Positions 12,660 through 25,450 of a DNA stretch of 64,000 nucleotides are shown here, piece after piece. A program made the translations under genes and the position numbers. The stretch spans positions 6,711,311-6,775,310 of the forward strand of contig CM022673.1 in NCBI GenBank assembly GCA_012295275.1. The letters are read 5' to 3'. The number at the start of each line of letters is the position of its first letter. The first letter of the stretch is position 1. The notes beneath the pieces were generated by a model, which saw nothing but the letters and a program-made list of their open reading frames with translations, made no database searches and was not told the DNA's origin. This stretch comes from Chrysomallon squamiferum (taxonomy: Eukaryota > Mollusca > Gastropoda > Neomphalida > Peltospiridae).

Positions 12660-15373
12660 CAGATATGGCTTATTTCTGTTCTGCTTTTTGCACACGTCTC
12701 AAAATAGAGCGTCACAGAACTAAACACAAGTTTTCACGAAGCACGAAGATGACTCAGGCAAATATAGTGAAATCACAAAAGTGTGAAGGAGAATGAAAGA
12801 AAATATCTATTAATATATATTCATTGACTATTTGATAAAAAATACTAAGGTGGAGTCGTTGCACTGGCGTAATGCTCGAATAATTCAACCGTTTTGTTTC
12901 TTCACGTCAATTCTCGCAAGTGACGAGACGGAAGGGAGATAATAGTAATGTTGTACTTGTTAATGTTAAATATTTCAGAATACAATACATACAACGTGAT
13001 CTATTAACGAATGATAAACACACCTAGCTTTTAAAAATACCTTCTGTTAGTACCTATCAACTTTCTTAGCCGGATTTATCTTTTTTTGGGAAAATTTATA
13101 AACGTAAGTGTTTGACTTTTTCATTTTGAAATTAGTAATTAATCAGTCGAACTGCTTTAGGAATATAAAATGAAATGGTCATTGTATATAATTTATTCTT
13201 ACTATTATTATTCGAACGCTACTAACGTACGTACCGTTTATGTTGTGTTTTAATTTCTGTTATCGTTTTTATCCTTTATATGAATATTTCTTATGCCAAA
13301 CATTTACTAGTTAAAGTGGCGTTTTAATATTTATTTATCTTTATCTATCTATCTATGCAGTTATTTATTTTTATACAGCTTTCTATGAAAATATTTTCCA
13401 GTTTTTATTTCAAAAGTAATGAAATAATAAGCAGTCTTCAAGATATTTATTTCATGTCAATAGAAGGATGTATACGTGTTAAAAGTGTACATCAAATGAT
13501 ACTAAAAACAACAGAAGCATGTAGTGGTCGTTGATGCTGTTTCGATTTGAATTCATGTTTGATTAACAAACTCCAACATATTTTATTTTATTATTAACTA
13601 TTTATTAATTTCAAAATTACTTTTTATTTAAATCTTACTTATGAAATACTCCTACTACCGCCACTGCCTTTCTTAAATTAGTCGTAGTTGCTGTTTTTGC
13701 TGTTATAGTAGTAGATATGCCATTGGCACTATTACAGTTATAATAGCACACTAGTAATAATAGTAACAGTATAAATATTAATAAAATAATGAATATTTTT
13801 ATCATTTGTTACTGATTTTTCGGAATATATACTAAAACCATTACTGAAATATGATAATCATGCTGAAGTAAGCTTGTTATTATTTTATTGCTAACTTCAG
13901 TAACATTATGATGACTAATCAAAGATAAAATTACTAAATAACTAAATGTATTAAAAAAAAAAAAAGAAGAAGAAGAAGAAAGAAACTAATTGAAATTAAA
14001 TTAAAATTAAGTAATTCTAAAATATAAATTATTTCTCTTGTTATAAAGTATATATGTACGTCATTTAGATTTAATTACACAAGTTTCAAATATCCCGTGC
14101 GACAATGGTAAGATCAGCTTTCTTTTCTAACTGATAGGGTGTGCCTTGTTAGCTGTCTGGTTTGTCCGTCGTTTAGTTTCAGTTGCTTGAACACTCAATG
14201 ATTTTCTTACCACACCCGGACAACCGGTTATTCAGTGGATACAGGGCGTGTCGGACATTTCACAGAGAGAAAAGAAATAAAATCGATATTACGTAAGATG
14301 ATATTCTGATGAACTAATACGGGGTGTATTCTCTATCGGACATTGTCATGATTTGAAGTAACCCCGCCCCCCCGAGTCTTTTTTTCGTAACTGATGAATT
14401 AACTATTTTATAAAGTAAAAGGTTTGGTGTAGGTTTGGCTCAGTTTTCTTTGAATTTTGCACCACAGTGTTTTATCATCGTCAAAAATTAAAAAACAAAC
14501 ATAAAAAAAAAAAACAAAAGGGAAACAACTCTAACATACTGCTTCAATTGTCGAACATCAGTAATGGATTTTAAAAAAAAAAAAAAAAAGAAAAAGATCT
14601 GTTTCCCCAAATAGATGATGACGGGAACTATGATTCTGATAACGACAAATACGAAACGATTGACACAATCACGTGGACGATAATGACGTCAGCGTCCACA
14701 ACTCTTTATCAATCGGTTTACAGAGTTTAACAAAAAGATAATTTGGACGTAAACAAGTTTTAATCTTTATAGAAAATTTCCGGATCAGAAAGTTGCTTTT
14801 GATCGCCAGCTGTTTATACCGCAGTTAGTTAAACAGAATAATTACTAGTTCTGTTAATTTCGGTTCTTATCCGTGATTATATCTTGGTTTAAGTTATAAA
14901 GTATATTTTAATTTACCTCCCCCCCAAAAAAAAATATATATAAAACATCAACATGAAAACAACAACTATATAATAAAACATTAATCATTATTATAATTAT
15001 TTAATTATTTTTTATTTTTTTATTTTTAAGTGACTCTATTTTGAATGTCACGGATATCTCATTAATGACAAGTTGGAGTTTGTAATGTACTTTTTAGTTT
15101 AAATAAAACATACTTAACTTACTGTTTGGCTATGATTTTAATTTTTATTCCCAACCCCCCGCAGTTTAGGTGAGAACGAGGAAGTCATATAAAGCGTTAC
15201 AGATCAGTTAAATGATTTTCCTTTTCAGCATTATGCTATATAAAAGACCGCGTTTTCTCCAAGTGGCAAACATATTTTGGCCCATACTTACCTCCCTTGA
15301 CTAAAGACAAAAGTAACGTGATTGTAATTAGAAACATGGCTAATTTAGCACCAAAATAATGACGAGCAACACT

Positions 15374-15374
<1 letters not shown>

Positions 15375-15421
<47 letters not shown>

Positions 15422-15428
15422 TTAATTG

Positions 15429-15479
<51 letters not shown>

Positions 15480-15490
15480 TTATTTTTTTA
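15375..15490. repeat. Poly-T run followed by (TTA)n
   Basis: A T run of about 44 bases (15375-15418), a short spacer, then about 16 TTA units (15431-15480). Adjacent homopolymer and triplet runs make the exact length unreliable in an assembly. Confidence 0.95.
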
Positions 15491-16084
15491 TTATTATTTT
15501 TTTTTTCATACTCCACATATGAACACAGTTATTTAGTTCAAGGTTCATCAAGATGAAAGCTGTAAATAAGTAAATATTAAATACCTAAATATATTAATCA
15601 GCTGAACAGAACACACCTTCCAGTCTGGTTTAAAATGATACCAAGTATAACATATTATGGGTTTCGATTTTACACCGAGATGTTACTGCGGTATTTAACA
15701 TTAAACATGATACGTCACGATGTCTGCTGAAACTAAGTAACGAAATAGTGAAACAATATATACGCGTACAAATTAAATACGGAACGCCGTTTTACCATGT
15801 AACTTCATATTTACTGAGGTCACGAACTGAAATTTGCAAAACGCGACAACAAATTGGCGCTCCGTACAAGCATCGCAGAACTACAGCAGATGTCCAAAAT
15901 CTGTTTATTAATAAACATTTTATCACGGAGTCGATAACAAAGCATTCCTTTCGTATTTACAGAGCGTTAAACACTAATAAAATCCACGTGTGACCTAACG
16001 GATTATTGACAGAAATGTGTTAATAACGTTCGATCAGTTTTTAATGCTTTTATTTTACTTAAATAAAGGTAAGGAGTTTAAAAC

Positions 16085-16306
16085 AAACAAACAAACAAAC
16101 AGAAAATATATGTACAGGTATGTACATGCATACATAAATATATACATACAATCATACACACAAACTTACATAAACATAAATATACACATAACATAACATA
16201 CATACACACATATAAACACCTAAACACATACATATACGTACATAATAAACACATAATACACACATACATATACATACATACATACATACATACATACATA
16301 CATACA

Positions 16307-16342
<36 letters not shown>

Positions 16343-16348
16343 TATATA

Positions 16349-16384
<36 letters not shown>

Positions 16385-16430
16385 TATATGTACATACATA
16401 CATACATACATACATACAACATATACAGGT
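16085..16430. repeat. (ACAT)n/(AT)n compound microsatellite
   Basis: The core is tetranucleotide CATA repeats at about 16262-16335 and 16350-16375, separated by short AT runs, with degenerate flanks back to about 16110. Minus-strand frames reading YVCMYVCM are artefacts of the repeat. Confidence 0.95.
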
Positions 16431-16889
16431 ACATATATTGTACATATATCACTACATATTGATACTTAAAATTTATTATCACGTTCGTGTGCAAAGACGG
16501 GTTTAGGTGGGGCTGTTCTAACTAACGATGCAATAAATCATAATGTTCAAAGGTAGTCATAGTACACTGATCTAAATTCAGATATGTTTGTACAGTAGAG
16601 TGATACAGTCAAAGTTGATAGACTTCATATGCATATATTCATTCAAAGCTACACGCACGAAGTATACTAATCGAAATTATTTAGTGACCCTTTTTTCATT
16701 TGACTTATAAGACCTTGATAAATTCTATAAGTAAAGATCGCACAAATCTTTAGAGCACATACGACACACACGTATGTATATTATCAAATTATTATGTGTG
16801 TGTGAGTGTGTGTGTGTGTGTGTTTGTGCACGTTGTTATAACTAATACATTCCAAAAAAAATAATATAATTACGATTTATTATACTCTA

Positions 16890-17235
16890 TTACAAGTGAT
16901 ATAATTATACAAGTAATTACATTCATTACAAGCAATATACTAATATAATTACATTTATTACAAATAATATACTAATATTTACACAAGCAATATACTAATG
17001 TAATTACATTTTATTACAAGTAATATACTAATACTTACACAAGCAATATACTAATGTAATTACATTTTATTACAAGTAATATACTAATACTTACACTTAC
17101 AATATACTAATGTAACTACATTTTATTACAAGTAATATACTAATGTAACTACATTTTATTACAAGTAATATACTAATACTTACACAAGCAATATACTAAT
17201 GTAACTACATCTCATTACAAGTAATATACTAACAC
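16890..17235. repeat. AT-rich minisatellite, ~57-bp unit
   Basis: Tandem copies containing ATTACAAGTAATATACTAA, then TACTTACACAAGCAATATAC, then TAATGTAATTACATTTT. About five to six imperfect copies; some lack the middle part, giving shorter ~33-bp units near 17100-17165. Confidence 0.9.
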
Positions 17236-17698
17236 TGCGCGTACACATACACACATACAAATTTGTGTATTTGATTGTTCTCCATCCCTTGCTGAGCTCT
17301 TTGCTTTAGGTCTGAGAATACTACATCGGTTATAGAAATAACTGATTTTGTGTTTATTTTCACCCGTAACAGAACTAGTTATTACCTTTTCTCCTAACGT
17401 TAGCAATATTCCAGTTACAGCTGTTTATTAGGTGCGTATTGTTTTTGTCTTAATCTGGTTTACAGAATACCAAGATCCCTGGACGTATTTCTATTTTATT
17501 TTTCGATGCTATAAAGAATGTTCTGTATAACTGGGAAGCTAGGATACGTCAGCGACATTTTATCAGAGACTATCTGTATTTCAGTGTCACAGTTTCTTGA
17601 TCATAACACACGGTAAAGCAAACTGAATGCATTACGAGAAGCTTCATTGAAACTACACCAATAAACCAACAAGGAATAGAACACAGGATATCCTACAT

Positions 17699-17699
<1 letters not shown>

Positions 17700-17746
<47 letters not shown>

Positions 17747-17754
17747 CACACACA
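17700..17754. repeat. (CA)n microsatellite
   Basis: About 27 CA units with one CG interruption near 17739. Confidence 0.95.
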
Positions 17755-18678
17755 TTTAAACTACAAGAAAAAATCATTACAAAATTAAAAATAAAGAAAG
17801 AAAGAAAAATGTAATAACATTAATTGATGAAAGAAAAATAAAGATTTTTTTTATAATATAAATAAAATGTAAATAAAGACATTGTTTTTAAAAATAAGAA
17901 ATTAAAATATATATATATATATAAACAAACTAATTTAAACAATGTCAGATACATTAAAGTGAATAAATGTGTAAGCTAAATTCTTAAATGCTGATAAGCA
18001 AAATCTCTGTGGATGTATTTATGACTGTCTAACGATGATACGTCATTTTGCAGTAAATGACGTCAAATCGTGCGTAGAAATTTGTAATACTTTTGAAGAA
18101 GCAATGCATAGATAGATAGATAGATAGATATAGATATAAAGACCTCTTAATGTCGTTCTTTTGAACTATATCCATAATTAAGGCGCTTTCTGAAATTAAA
18201 ATTCGTCTCCTCTTGTGAAGCTTCTAGAAAAACACGGAAGTAACAGTCGCTAAATATTTGCTTTTCAGACTTTAAAATTAATGGTTTTGACGCAAAAAAA
18301 AAAAAAAAAAAAAAACCCACCCCAGCAGGTATAAGTGTGTTCATTTGTAATCCAACACTTATTAACAACACAGGTCATGCGTTTAAAAACTTAATTATTG
18401 CGTTAAACATATTAAAATAGATTTATGTACCAACAGTCACACTTCAGGTAACTACCTGGTTGACGTGTATGTGATACAGCTGAGAGAGAAATGATGTGTG
18501 GGTTGAGGGGGGTGGGTGGGTTGATGATCCCACGTAACGGTAAACTCCATGTGAATTAGAGTCTCCAAAACAAATTTAAAAAAATGATAGTAAAGAAAAC
18601 CCAACAAAACAAAAGACTTACATTTGAATAAAAACATTAGGAAAAAACAAATACTGATATTTTTATTTAAGACGTGCA

Positions 18679-18679
<1 letters not shown>

Positions 18680-18727
<48 letters not shown>

Positions 18728-18815
18728 CAACAACAAAGTATTAATAGTAGTAATAAAACAGATTATTAATAAACCCAAAGAATCAAAAACAACAACAACA
18801 ACAACAACAACATTA
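18680..18815. repeat. (AAT)n and (AAC)n triplet arrays
   Basis: AAT units at about 18680-18722 grade into AAC units, and a second AAC block lies at about 18788-18811. The AAT to AAC transition recurs elsewhere in the window (61596-61682). Confidence 0.93.
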
Positions 18816-19239
18816 AAAATAATATTAATATAATTTTTTTTTAGTGAGAAATGTTGATCTTCGATTCAAATCAGATGGAATGGAAACCCACTTTTCAAGT
18901 CGTATATCCGAGCCTTACTCATTGACGTGATGTTATCATTATCCACAGTGCCCCTTTGTCAGTTTTTATTGCTTTTTAAAATCCATTCTTTCACCTTCTT
19001 CTTCTCTTTGAAAAAGCACATTCACCATTACTTCCCCGTTCTGAAAACTCTGGGGATCCTTGGTTGACTAGTTTTTAAAAAAAAAAGATATAAATATTTT
19101 ATTATTTATTATATGACACCCATGGAACATTTTTTTTTTTTTTTTTCCCCATTACTTCTTTATTGCGGTATTTTATATATGTATGATAAAAAAAAAAAAA
19201 ACATGAGAAGAAAGAAAAAGTAAAAAAAAAAAAAAAAAC

Positions 19240-19241
19240 CG

Positions 19242-19298
<57 letters not shown>

Positions 19299-19335
19299 GT
19301 AGTAATAGCAGTAGTAATAGTAGTAGTAGTAGTTT
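19240..19335. repeat. (AAT)n / (AGT)n triplet array
   Basis: About 19 AAT units followed by AGT/AGC variants; flanked on the left by A runs at 19187-19201 and 19221-19238. Confidence 0.93.
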
Positions 19336-19949
19336 TTGTTGTAATAAATATTTAAAAATAACAATAAATAAATAAGTAAATAAATAAATCAAGCGCTAGA
19401 ATGTTTAACGGAATCTCTAACAAAATTACTTTAGTGCTAAGATCAACAACAAAAAGTAATATTTATATAAAATAAATAGAGAAATATATATATATATATA
19501 TATAAATCAGTTAAAATAATAATAAATAAATAAATAAATAACAAAAACATGTACGTGCACACATACAAGTGCGTGAGTGAGTGGGTGCATACATACATAC
19601 GTACAAAGATACTGACATTTACTATATTCATGCAAAATAATTATATAATAGCTAGAACTGATGAACTCTAAACGTTGTATGAATCGTCTGGCTAGTGGAT
19701 AAAATTTATTATAAAACAGAAACGTTCCGCCGGCCCTTTAAATACTAAATTTAGTATTGAACATGTCTCGATACTGATCTTTCTAGTAACTTAAATGTCA
19801 ATTTACACTGACAGTTCCGAGAAATCACGTGACAGTCGTGTATTGGCCATTCCGGTTATTAAACTTACACAGGTAAGTGTTGTAAAAATTGTTAAATTAT
19901 TAAATTTGCGGGGAAACATTCCGATCAGTTTGTTCAACGAATTCACGTT

Positions 19950-20196
19950 TGTTGGTGAAAACGCAAGCGCGATCTTACAGTGAATGTAATGATGCGCTCA
20001 AAAATAACTGAAGGAATAACGTTGCCGCGGGAGGCAAAACGGAATAGCGAAAACAGCCTTAGAAAACTTGGCCTCGCCCAATAGCAAACATTTTGGTTTC
20101 GTTGTGTCGTGCGGGAAAAAGTGCTCAGATTGTTTATAGAAAAACGCCAGGAATTCAGTGCGAGTTTCGTTTGGACGAGTGCGAGAATCAGCTAGT
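19950..20196 (+). promoter_or_regulatory. EPS8: Probable EPS8 promoter and non-coding first exon
   Basis: From about 19950 to 20330 the sequence is strikingly richer in G, C and CpG than its surroundings (for example GTTGCCGCGGGAGG, TCGTGCGGG, GACGAGTGCGAG). A CCAAT box lies at 20078-20082 (GCCCAATAG). A strong splice donor, GCTAGT|GTAAGTATAG, ends a putative exon at 20196. No ATG with a useful frame precedes it, so the exon would be 5' UTR spliced to the acceptor at 33704, just upstream of the EPS8 start codon. The transcription start is not determined. Assignment to EPS8 rests on orientation, position and the lack of another plus-strand gene. Confidence 0.55.
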
Positions 20197-22097
20197 GTAA
20201 GTATAGGCGTGTTGTTTGTCTTGTTCGTCTTGTGTGGAAAAACAAGTAGACCCGCTTTGAATCGTCCCAGCCGCCATTTTCTTTGACTTGCAAAGTTACA
20301 TGACTTTGATGTTGACCGCCCACGGGCCCAGGGCAGTCGTTACATCGAGATCGTGAATGGCATTGACATGTCCACTAGTTAGATGTTCAGCTGTGACAGT
20401 TCACTTAAATGTCATTTAGTCTAATTATCCCAGTGTCATATTTTACGTACACAGACACCACGCGCAGTAGTAAATAACAATTTTTTTATTAACCGGGATA
20501 GCGGATACTATGTTTATGTTGCTATTCAGTACTAGTACAGTTTTATAGGTATAATTTATAGCGGCAGTTAGAAATACTTCAAATAGGTTGATTTACTGAG
20601 AGCAGTTTGTACGTACATGCAGAGAAGCCACGAACCAATAAATACCAGTTTTTATTAGGTATGAAGGAGAGTATTATTATTATATCTGATACTAAATTAT
20701 AGTAAATGCTTGAATTATTAACAAGACAGTTTTTGTCACAAATGATATGATTATGTTTAAAAACCCAATATACCAGTAGTTAGATTATTTAGTTATACGT
20801 TTGATTAACTTGGGTTGGGGTAAGCATTCATCGTCAGTATGTCATTACTAACACTACTGTTACTGTTTTTAATTTATCTAAAGCTTAAAGCAAAATCGTT
20901 ATCTTAGAAACATAATAGTTTATACTTTTATGTTTGTATTACCCCCCCTTTAATTATTTATTTATTTATTGCAAACCTTGTATATCATTAACTGCATGTA
21001 AGCATTTTATTAACTTATAGGGGTATCTGTAGACATTACTCCCAGTTATTTTAATCTAAATATACAATAACCACCAGATACTTACAACAGTCGTATGTAC
21101 AAATGTACTTTCAATTATTAACCTTTTGAAGGAAGTACATTTAAATATCTCACCGAGACAGGTTTTCCAATTGAATTGTCGCTTTTCTATTAAACCTCAT
21201 AATAGGTGTCAAGTTCTTATTTTAAAGTAGTCTAGTGAACCATAACCATGTGTATATATGCAACTCCAGGTGGCACAATTACTTTGTGAAATAAGCACTG
21301 AAATAACAATATTAAATCTATTCAGATTTAACCACTGGCCATGTTTTTAAAAAAAAAAAAAAAAAAAAAAAAATTGTGGATTGAAATTAATTGCCCAGTA
21401 TGTTCAGAACACACACATGATATATATATATATTATCTCTTTAATATTGTAACACAGTAACAATATTTATTTAGTGTTAACAGCATACAAACACATTTTC
21501 GTAAAATTTAAAAATTAAAATGACAAATGAATGAAAAAAAAAAATGGCATTTAATTTAATAGCTACTAAATATCAGTCTTTCAAAAAAAAAAAAAATAAT
21601 AATAATAATAATATTGGTTACATGACTTTGTAATCATATTCATTACAACAAAAAAAAAAGAAGTAATAATTTGATACTGCTGTACCTATACAACTTATAC
21701 AAAGACTCAAGTTTTTATCTGTTTGCAAATAACAATAAAACATACAGCACATTCTGTGGTATGTAAACAACAGGGCTCACTTGTCAAGAAACATGAATAC
21801 AGTTTATTTTTTTTAATACTGACGCTTTTAAAAATAATTAAGTTGTGGTTATTACTCACAAATTTACTCTGCTAATCAGTCTAATGTTGGATCACGTTGG
21901 TAATTACATTCTATTAAAAGAAAGGAGGTCAAAGATTTTTTAATTGCTGCTCCCATCATTTTATAGCTTCATTGATTCAGGATGTGATATTTAAATCATT
22001 TCACATTAAGTTGAATTTGATAAAGTTTTTATCAGTTTTAAAGTAGTTGATTTATTTTACAATTCAGACTGAAAGAAAAATGTACATGGATGGTATT

Positions 22098-22100
<3 letters not shown>

Positions 22101-22141
<41 letters not shown>
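22101..22141. repeat. (GT)n microsatellite
   Basis: About 20 GT units in EPS8 intron 1. Confidence 0.95.
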
Positions 22142-22142
<1 letters not shown>

Positions 22143-22721
22143 ACATATACAAGTATGCACATGTATATGTACTTATATGCATCTGTTTTTGTACTTGTTC
22201 TTTCAAGCATATACACATCATTGTTTATAATTACTGAAGAATGTTCGCGTTATTATGAATTTGTTACATTGTATATTATAATATGTCCCTGACCTGTAAA
22301 ACAAATATATTTATTGGCAGGATAGATGGTCTTGGTTTGGAATCACAAACGTTCAATAATTAAACACCTTTCTTTGAGAAAGATTCATTGATTGATCAGA
22401 GTCTTGCTATAATAATGGCTATTGTCAATAGCAACCAGTTATTCCATCAGACATCCAAGTGTCAAGTTGTTAAGTAGATGGATAGAAAAACAATTATATG
22501 TTCATGCATAATCATGAGATACTCACCAGGTTTTTGTTAAAGAAAAGTGTGTTCTTAGGTGTAAATGACAGTTAGTGCATAAGATACAAGTCTGATGGTC
22601 AAAACACTGGCATGGTTAAGTCATTGACATTTTAGCTGTTGTGTACTGGATCAAATGTAGATACTGATGCCTATGAAAGATACAGTACTGCAGATATAAG
22701 ATCACTATGATTTCATTCATG

Positions 22722-23276
22722 AAATTTATCAGAATTTATGCCAAAAAAAATATATGCTTTTTTTTTTTTTTTTTTCATGACTAAAAGATTATATTTGAAT
22801 CCATGTACATAACAATACTGTCTCAAGGATACAGTTATATGTACAAGGTAGCGTATCAAATTCTCCTAATTTCTCTGATAATATACATACACAATTCCAC
22901 ATGGGAAAATAGAGACCAGTGCTGTTGTAGTATTAAGATCAGCAATCACATGATTTGAGAGAATTTTTATTAGACCAAGATATATTCTATTAACAGTTTT
23001 TTAGACGGTGCAGTACACACCACTGTGTTTAATAAAAACAGTTAATAATGCAGTAAATATAAAGTATATAAATACAAGCACTCAGTATTTTGTTAGGAGT
23101 TGTACATGATATGAAACTGTATACGTATATTATCAGTGAAATTAAGAGCATTTGATGCACTACCTTGTACATGTAATTGTATCACTGACATAGTACTGTT
23201 GTGTACATGGATTCAAAATAAATTTTTTAGTCATGAAAAAATAGTACAGATTGCTTTGCATAAATTCTGATAAATT
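22722..23276. mobile_element. Foldback / long-TIR MITE-like element
   Basis: The left arm (22722 to about 22890) and right arm (about 23119-23276) are inverted copies of each other at roughly 80 percent identity over about 155 bases. Shared landmarks in order from each end are AAATTTATCAGAATTTATG, TCATGACTAAAA, TTGAATCCATGTACA, ATGTACAAGGTAG and CTGATAATATAC. The spacer (about 230 bp) holds a smaller imperfect inversion (ATTAACAGTTTTTT / AAAAACAGTTAAT). No protein is encoded. An A/T-rich run has grown in each arm near the tip. I cannot see a clear target-site duplication because the right end runs into T. Confidence 0.8.
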
Positions 23277-25049
23277 TTTTTTTTTTAGTTCTTACAGTTT
23301 TTGAATTTGTATAAAGAATATTTGTTATATAAGACAAAAATAGCATGTATATATACATATATATATATATGTATACATATGTTTAAAATGTTTTATATAC
23401 TGAAATTCTTTAAGGATACTAAATGTAATATCATATGCAAACATATTTTACATTTGATATTGATATTCATATATTGGGGGTTTTTTAAATATAATATTTG
23501 AAACAGGATACATCTTGTGCTGATGAATAACACTGACAGTTGTGTTCATTTATTTTGTTTACATAATGCATGACACAGTGTAAATATCGGTTAATCCTTT
23601 TAGTAATAATCTTCACTCAGATCTCGTATCAAATGTTGTCATTTTGTGCATACTTCTGTAGATACTCTATCTTGCATGTACTCTTAGAACAAATGAGAAC
23701 AATTAAATGGCCCTGTCTGAATTATTTATTTTGTTATTATTATTTTGTAAAAATCAAAGGGTGATACAAGCATGAAAATTGATATAAATGTTCCCCTTGT
23801 CAGGCTTAAAAAAAAAAAAAAAATATCCTGTTTAGTATTTTACTTCGAATTTTAGTATGAAAGCCATTGTCCAAGGTGGCTCATAAAAATTAACATTTTC
23901 TCATCTATGTATTTTGGTCTCGTGTAATATTTTGGTCTTCAGGTAAATCTCTAGATAGGATCTTTTTTTAGACCCTTGTACATTATTCATAGAAATATTA
24001 AAGTTTGGCTGATTATTCCTATTGTATTTTTCTATTATATTTACTTGTAACAGTCCACAAACTATGGTGCTGTGGTGTATTATGTATGCATCATTTCTAG
24101 GATCTGAATTTATAAAACCAAGCTTGGTTACTGAATTTCTAACTTCGGTTTATTGCTGGACTGTCACAGTGAAAGCAAGTCTTTAATTTACTTGCTGCAA
24201 CAGTGGCTGATCATAAATACAATATTTTTAATTTTTAAATTTTATTTTATTTTTTGACAATGTTTTCAGAATGAAACAGATACCTCAGTAAAATATGCAA
24301 AAAAAAAAAATGAAAGAAAGTTTCTCTTAATGAAAGAAATAACTCATTCTTGTCCCATTTGTTTCCAATTTCATCTTCTATTCATTGTTACCATCCCTGT
24401 TACCTCTTTTTAATTCAGTTTATCCATCCCATTTCAAGTTTTTTTTTTTTTTTTTTTTTTTTTTCTCTTCTCCTCTTTGTTCTTATGCCCAGATAATTGT
24501 ATGCATGGGTTTAGGAGAAACTGCAAAAGGAACTTCAAAAAGTTATGGAGAAACAGTGGCCCATTTGTATCCAAATTCTTGCCATTCACCTTTCTGCGTT
24601 TGCCATCCCTTCCCTGGGTTCTGTTGCCCTTGGTCTGAGGTCACCTCTAGTATGACGAAATATTACATACATACGTATGTGCTTGCACTTGTAATATGTT
24701 TTTGTATTCTTTTATAATAATTACATAACTATCGCATTTTCTGTACTAGCACTTACAGTAAATTCAGTGTGTAATCACAGAAACTAATAATACTTCTAAT
24801 TCTTGTAAAAATCTCAGCTTAACTTTCTGATAAAGAAGTTAATCTCAGGGATTACAGTCTTACATATGTACTAATCTGTCTGTGTTAATTGCAGCAAGAC
24901 TAAGGGAAAGTTTTAAAAAATATTTATAAATTTCTTGGTTTACATATTTTTAGTCTGCCAAAGCTTTATTTTTTTTTTTTTTAATCTCTGTCATGTCATC
25001 GTACCTGAATTAGTTGTAACAATTTTTCAAATGATATTTTTCCAAGATA

Positions 25050-25215
25050 ATTTAATCTGTTGGTTCAGTGAGTAAAAGATATATAATGAATTCTGTTGTG
25101 TATGCCTGAGGGCTTGAATTCCTTAAAAGCATTCCTCATTCCCTGGGAGGTTGCCATGTCAAAAAGTTCATACTGATTGTACAAGGCCAGATTTTGCATG
25201 GATGTCCGTTTTAGA
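25050..25215 (+). mobile_element. Possible tRNA-derived SINE relic
   Basis: GTTGGTTCAGTGAGTAAAAG resembles an RNA polymerase III A box and, about 40 bases on, GGGCTTGAATTCC resembles a B box. The body after it is not repetitive. Two other A-box-like heads occur in the window (42570 and 48272), but I did not find a shared body. Confidence 0.3.
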
Positions 25216-25299
25216 AAATTTTCTGCAGCAATTTCATTTCAAAAGTCTTCAGTAGAGTCTCACGGTTAAAGGGCAATAATTTATATATGCCATATCTGT

Positions 25300-25307
25300 G
25301 TGTGTAT

Positions 25308-25361
<54 letters not shown>

Positions 25362-25450
25362 ATGCATGCATGTGTTGGGGTTGTATATGTGTGTCTGTGT
25401 GCATGTGAATATGAATATGTGCATTGTTTGCAAGTGTATGTGTATGTATG
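25300..25450. repeat. (GT)n microsatellite with degenerate flank
   Basis: The core is about 24 GT units at 25312-25360, followed by GCATGCATGCATG and imperfect TGTATG units to about 25450. Both strands show artefactual Cys-Val or Thr-His frames. Confidence 0.95.

Larger units (their letters stand above)
10017..19950. other. BET1-EPS8 divergent intergenic region
   Basis: I see no protein gene in this 10-kb stretch. Open frames within it are made of simple repeats (ER repeats from GA, YVCM repeats from ACAT, poly-Phe/Tyr from T and TTA runs) or are short and compositionally random. Two perfect CRE-like TGACGTCA palindromes occur (14684-14691, 18058-18065). The stretch 14090-14380 is less AT-rich and contains several CpGs but has no recognisable coding pattern. 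Confidence 0.6.

Noticed and set aside
12554-12796. 80-residue plus-strand frame with Arg-Glu repeats
   Set aside because: Most of it is the (AG)n microsatellite; the flanks have no recognisable domain, splice support or composition change.
16078-16494. 138-residue minus-strand frame of YVCM/YIYM repeats
   Set aside because: It is entirely a translation of the ACAT/AT microsatellite.
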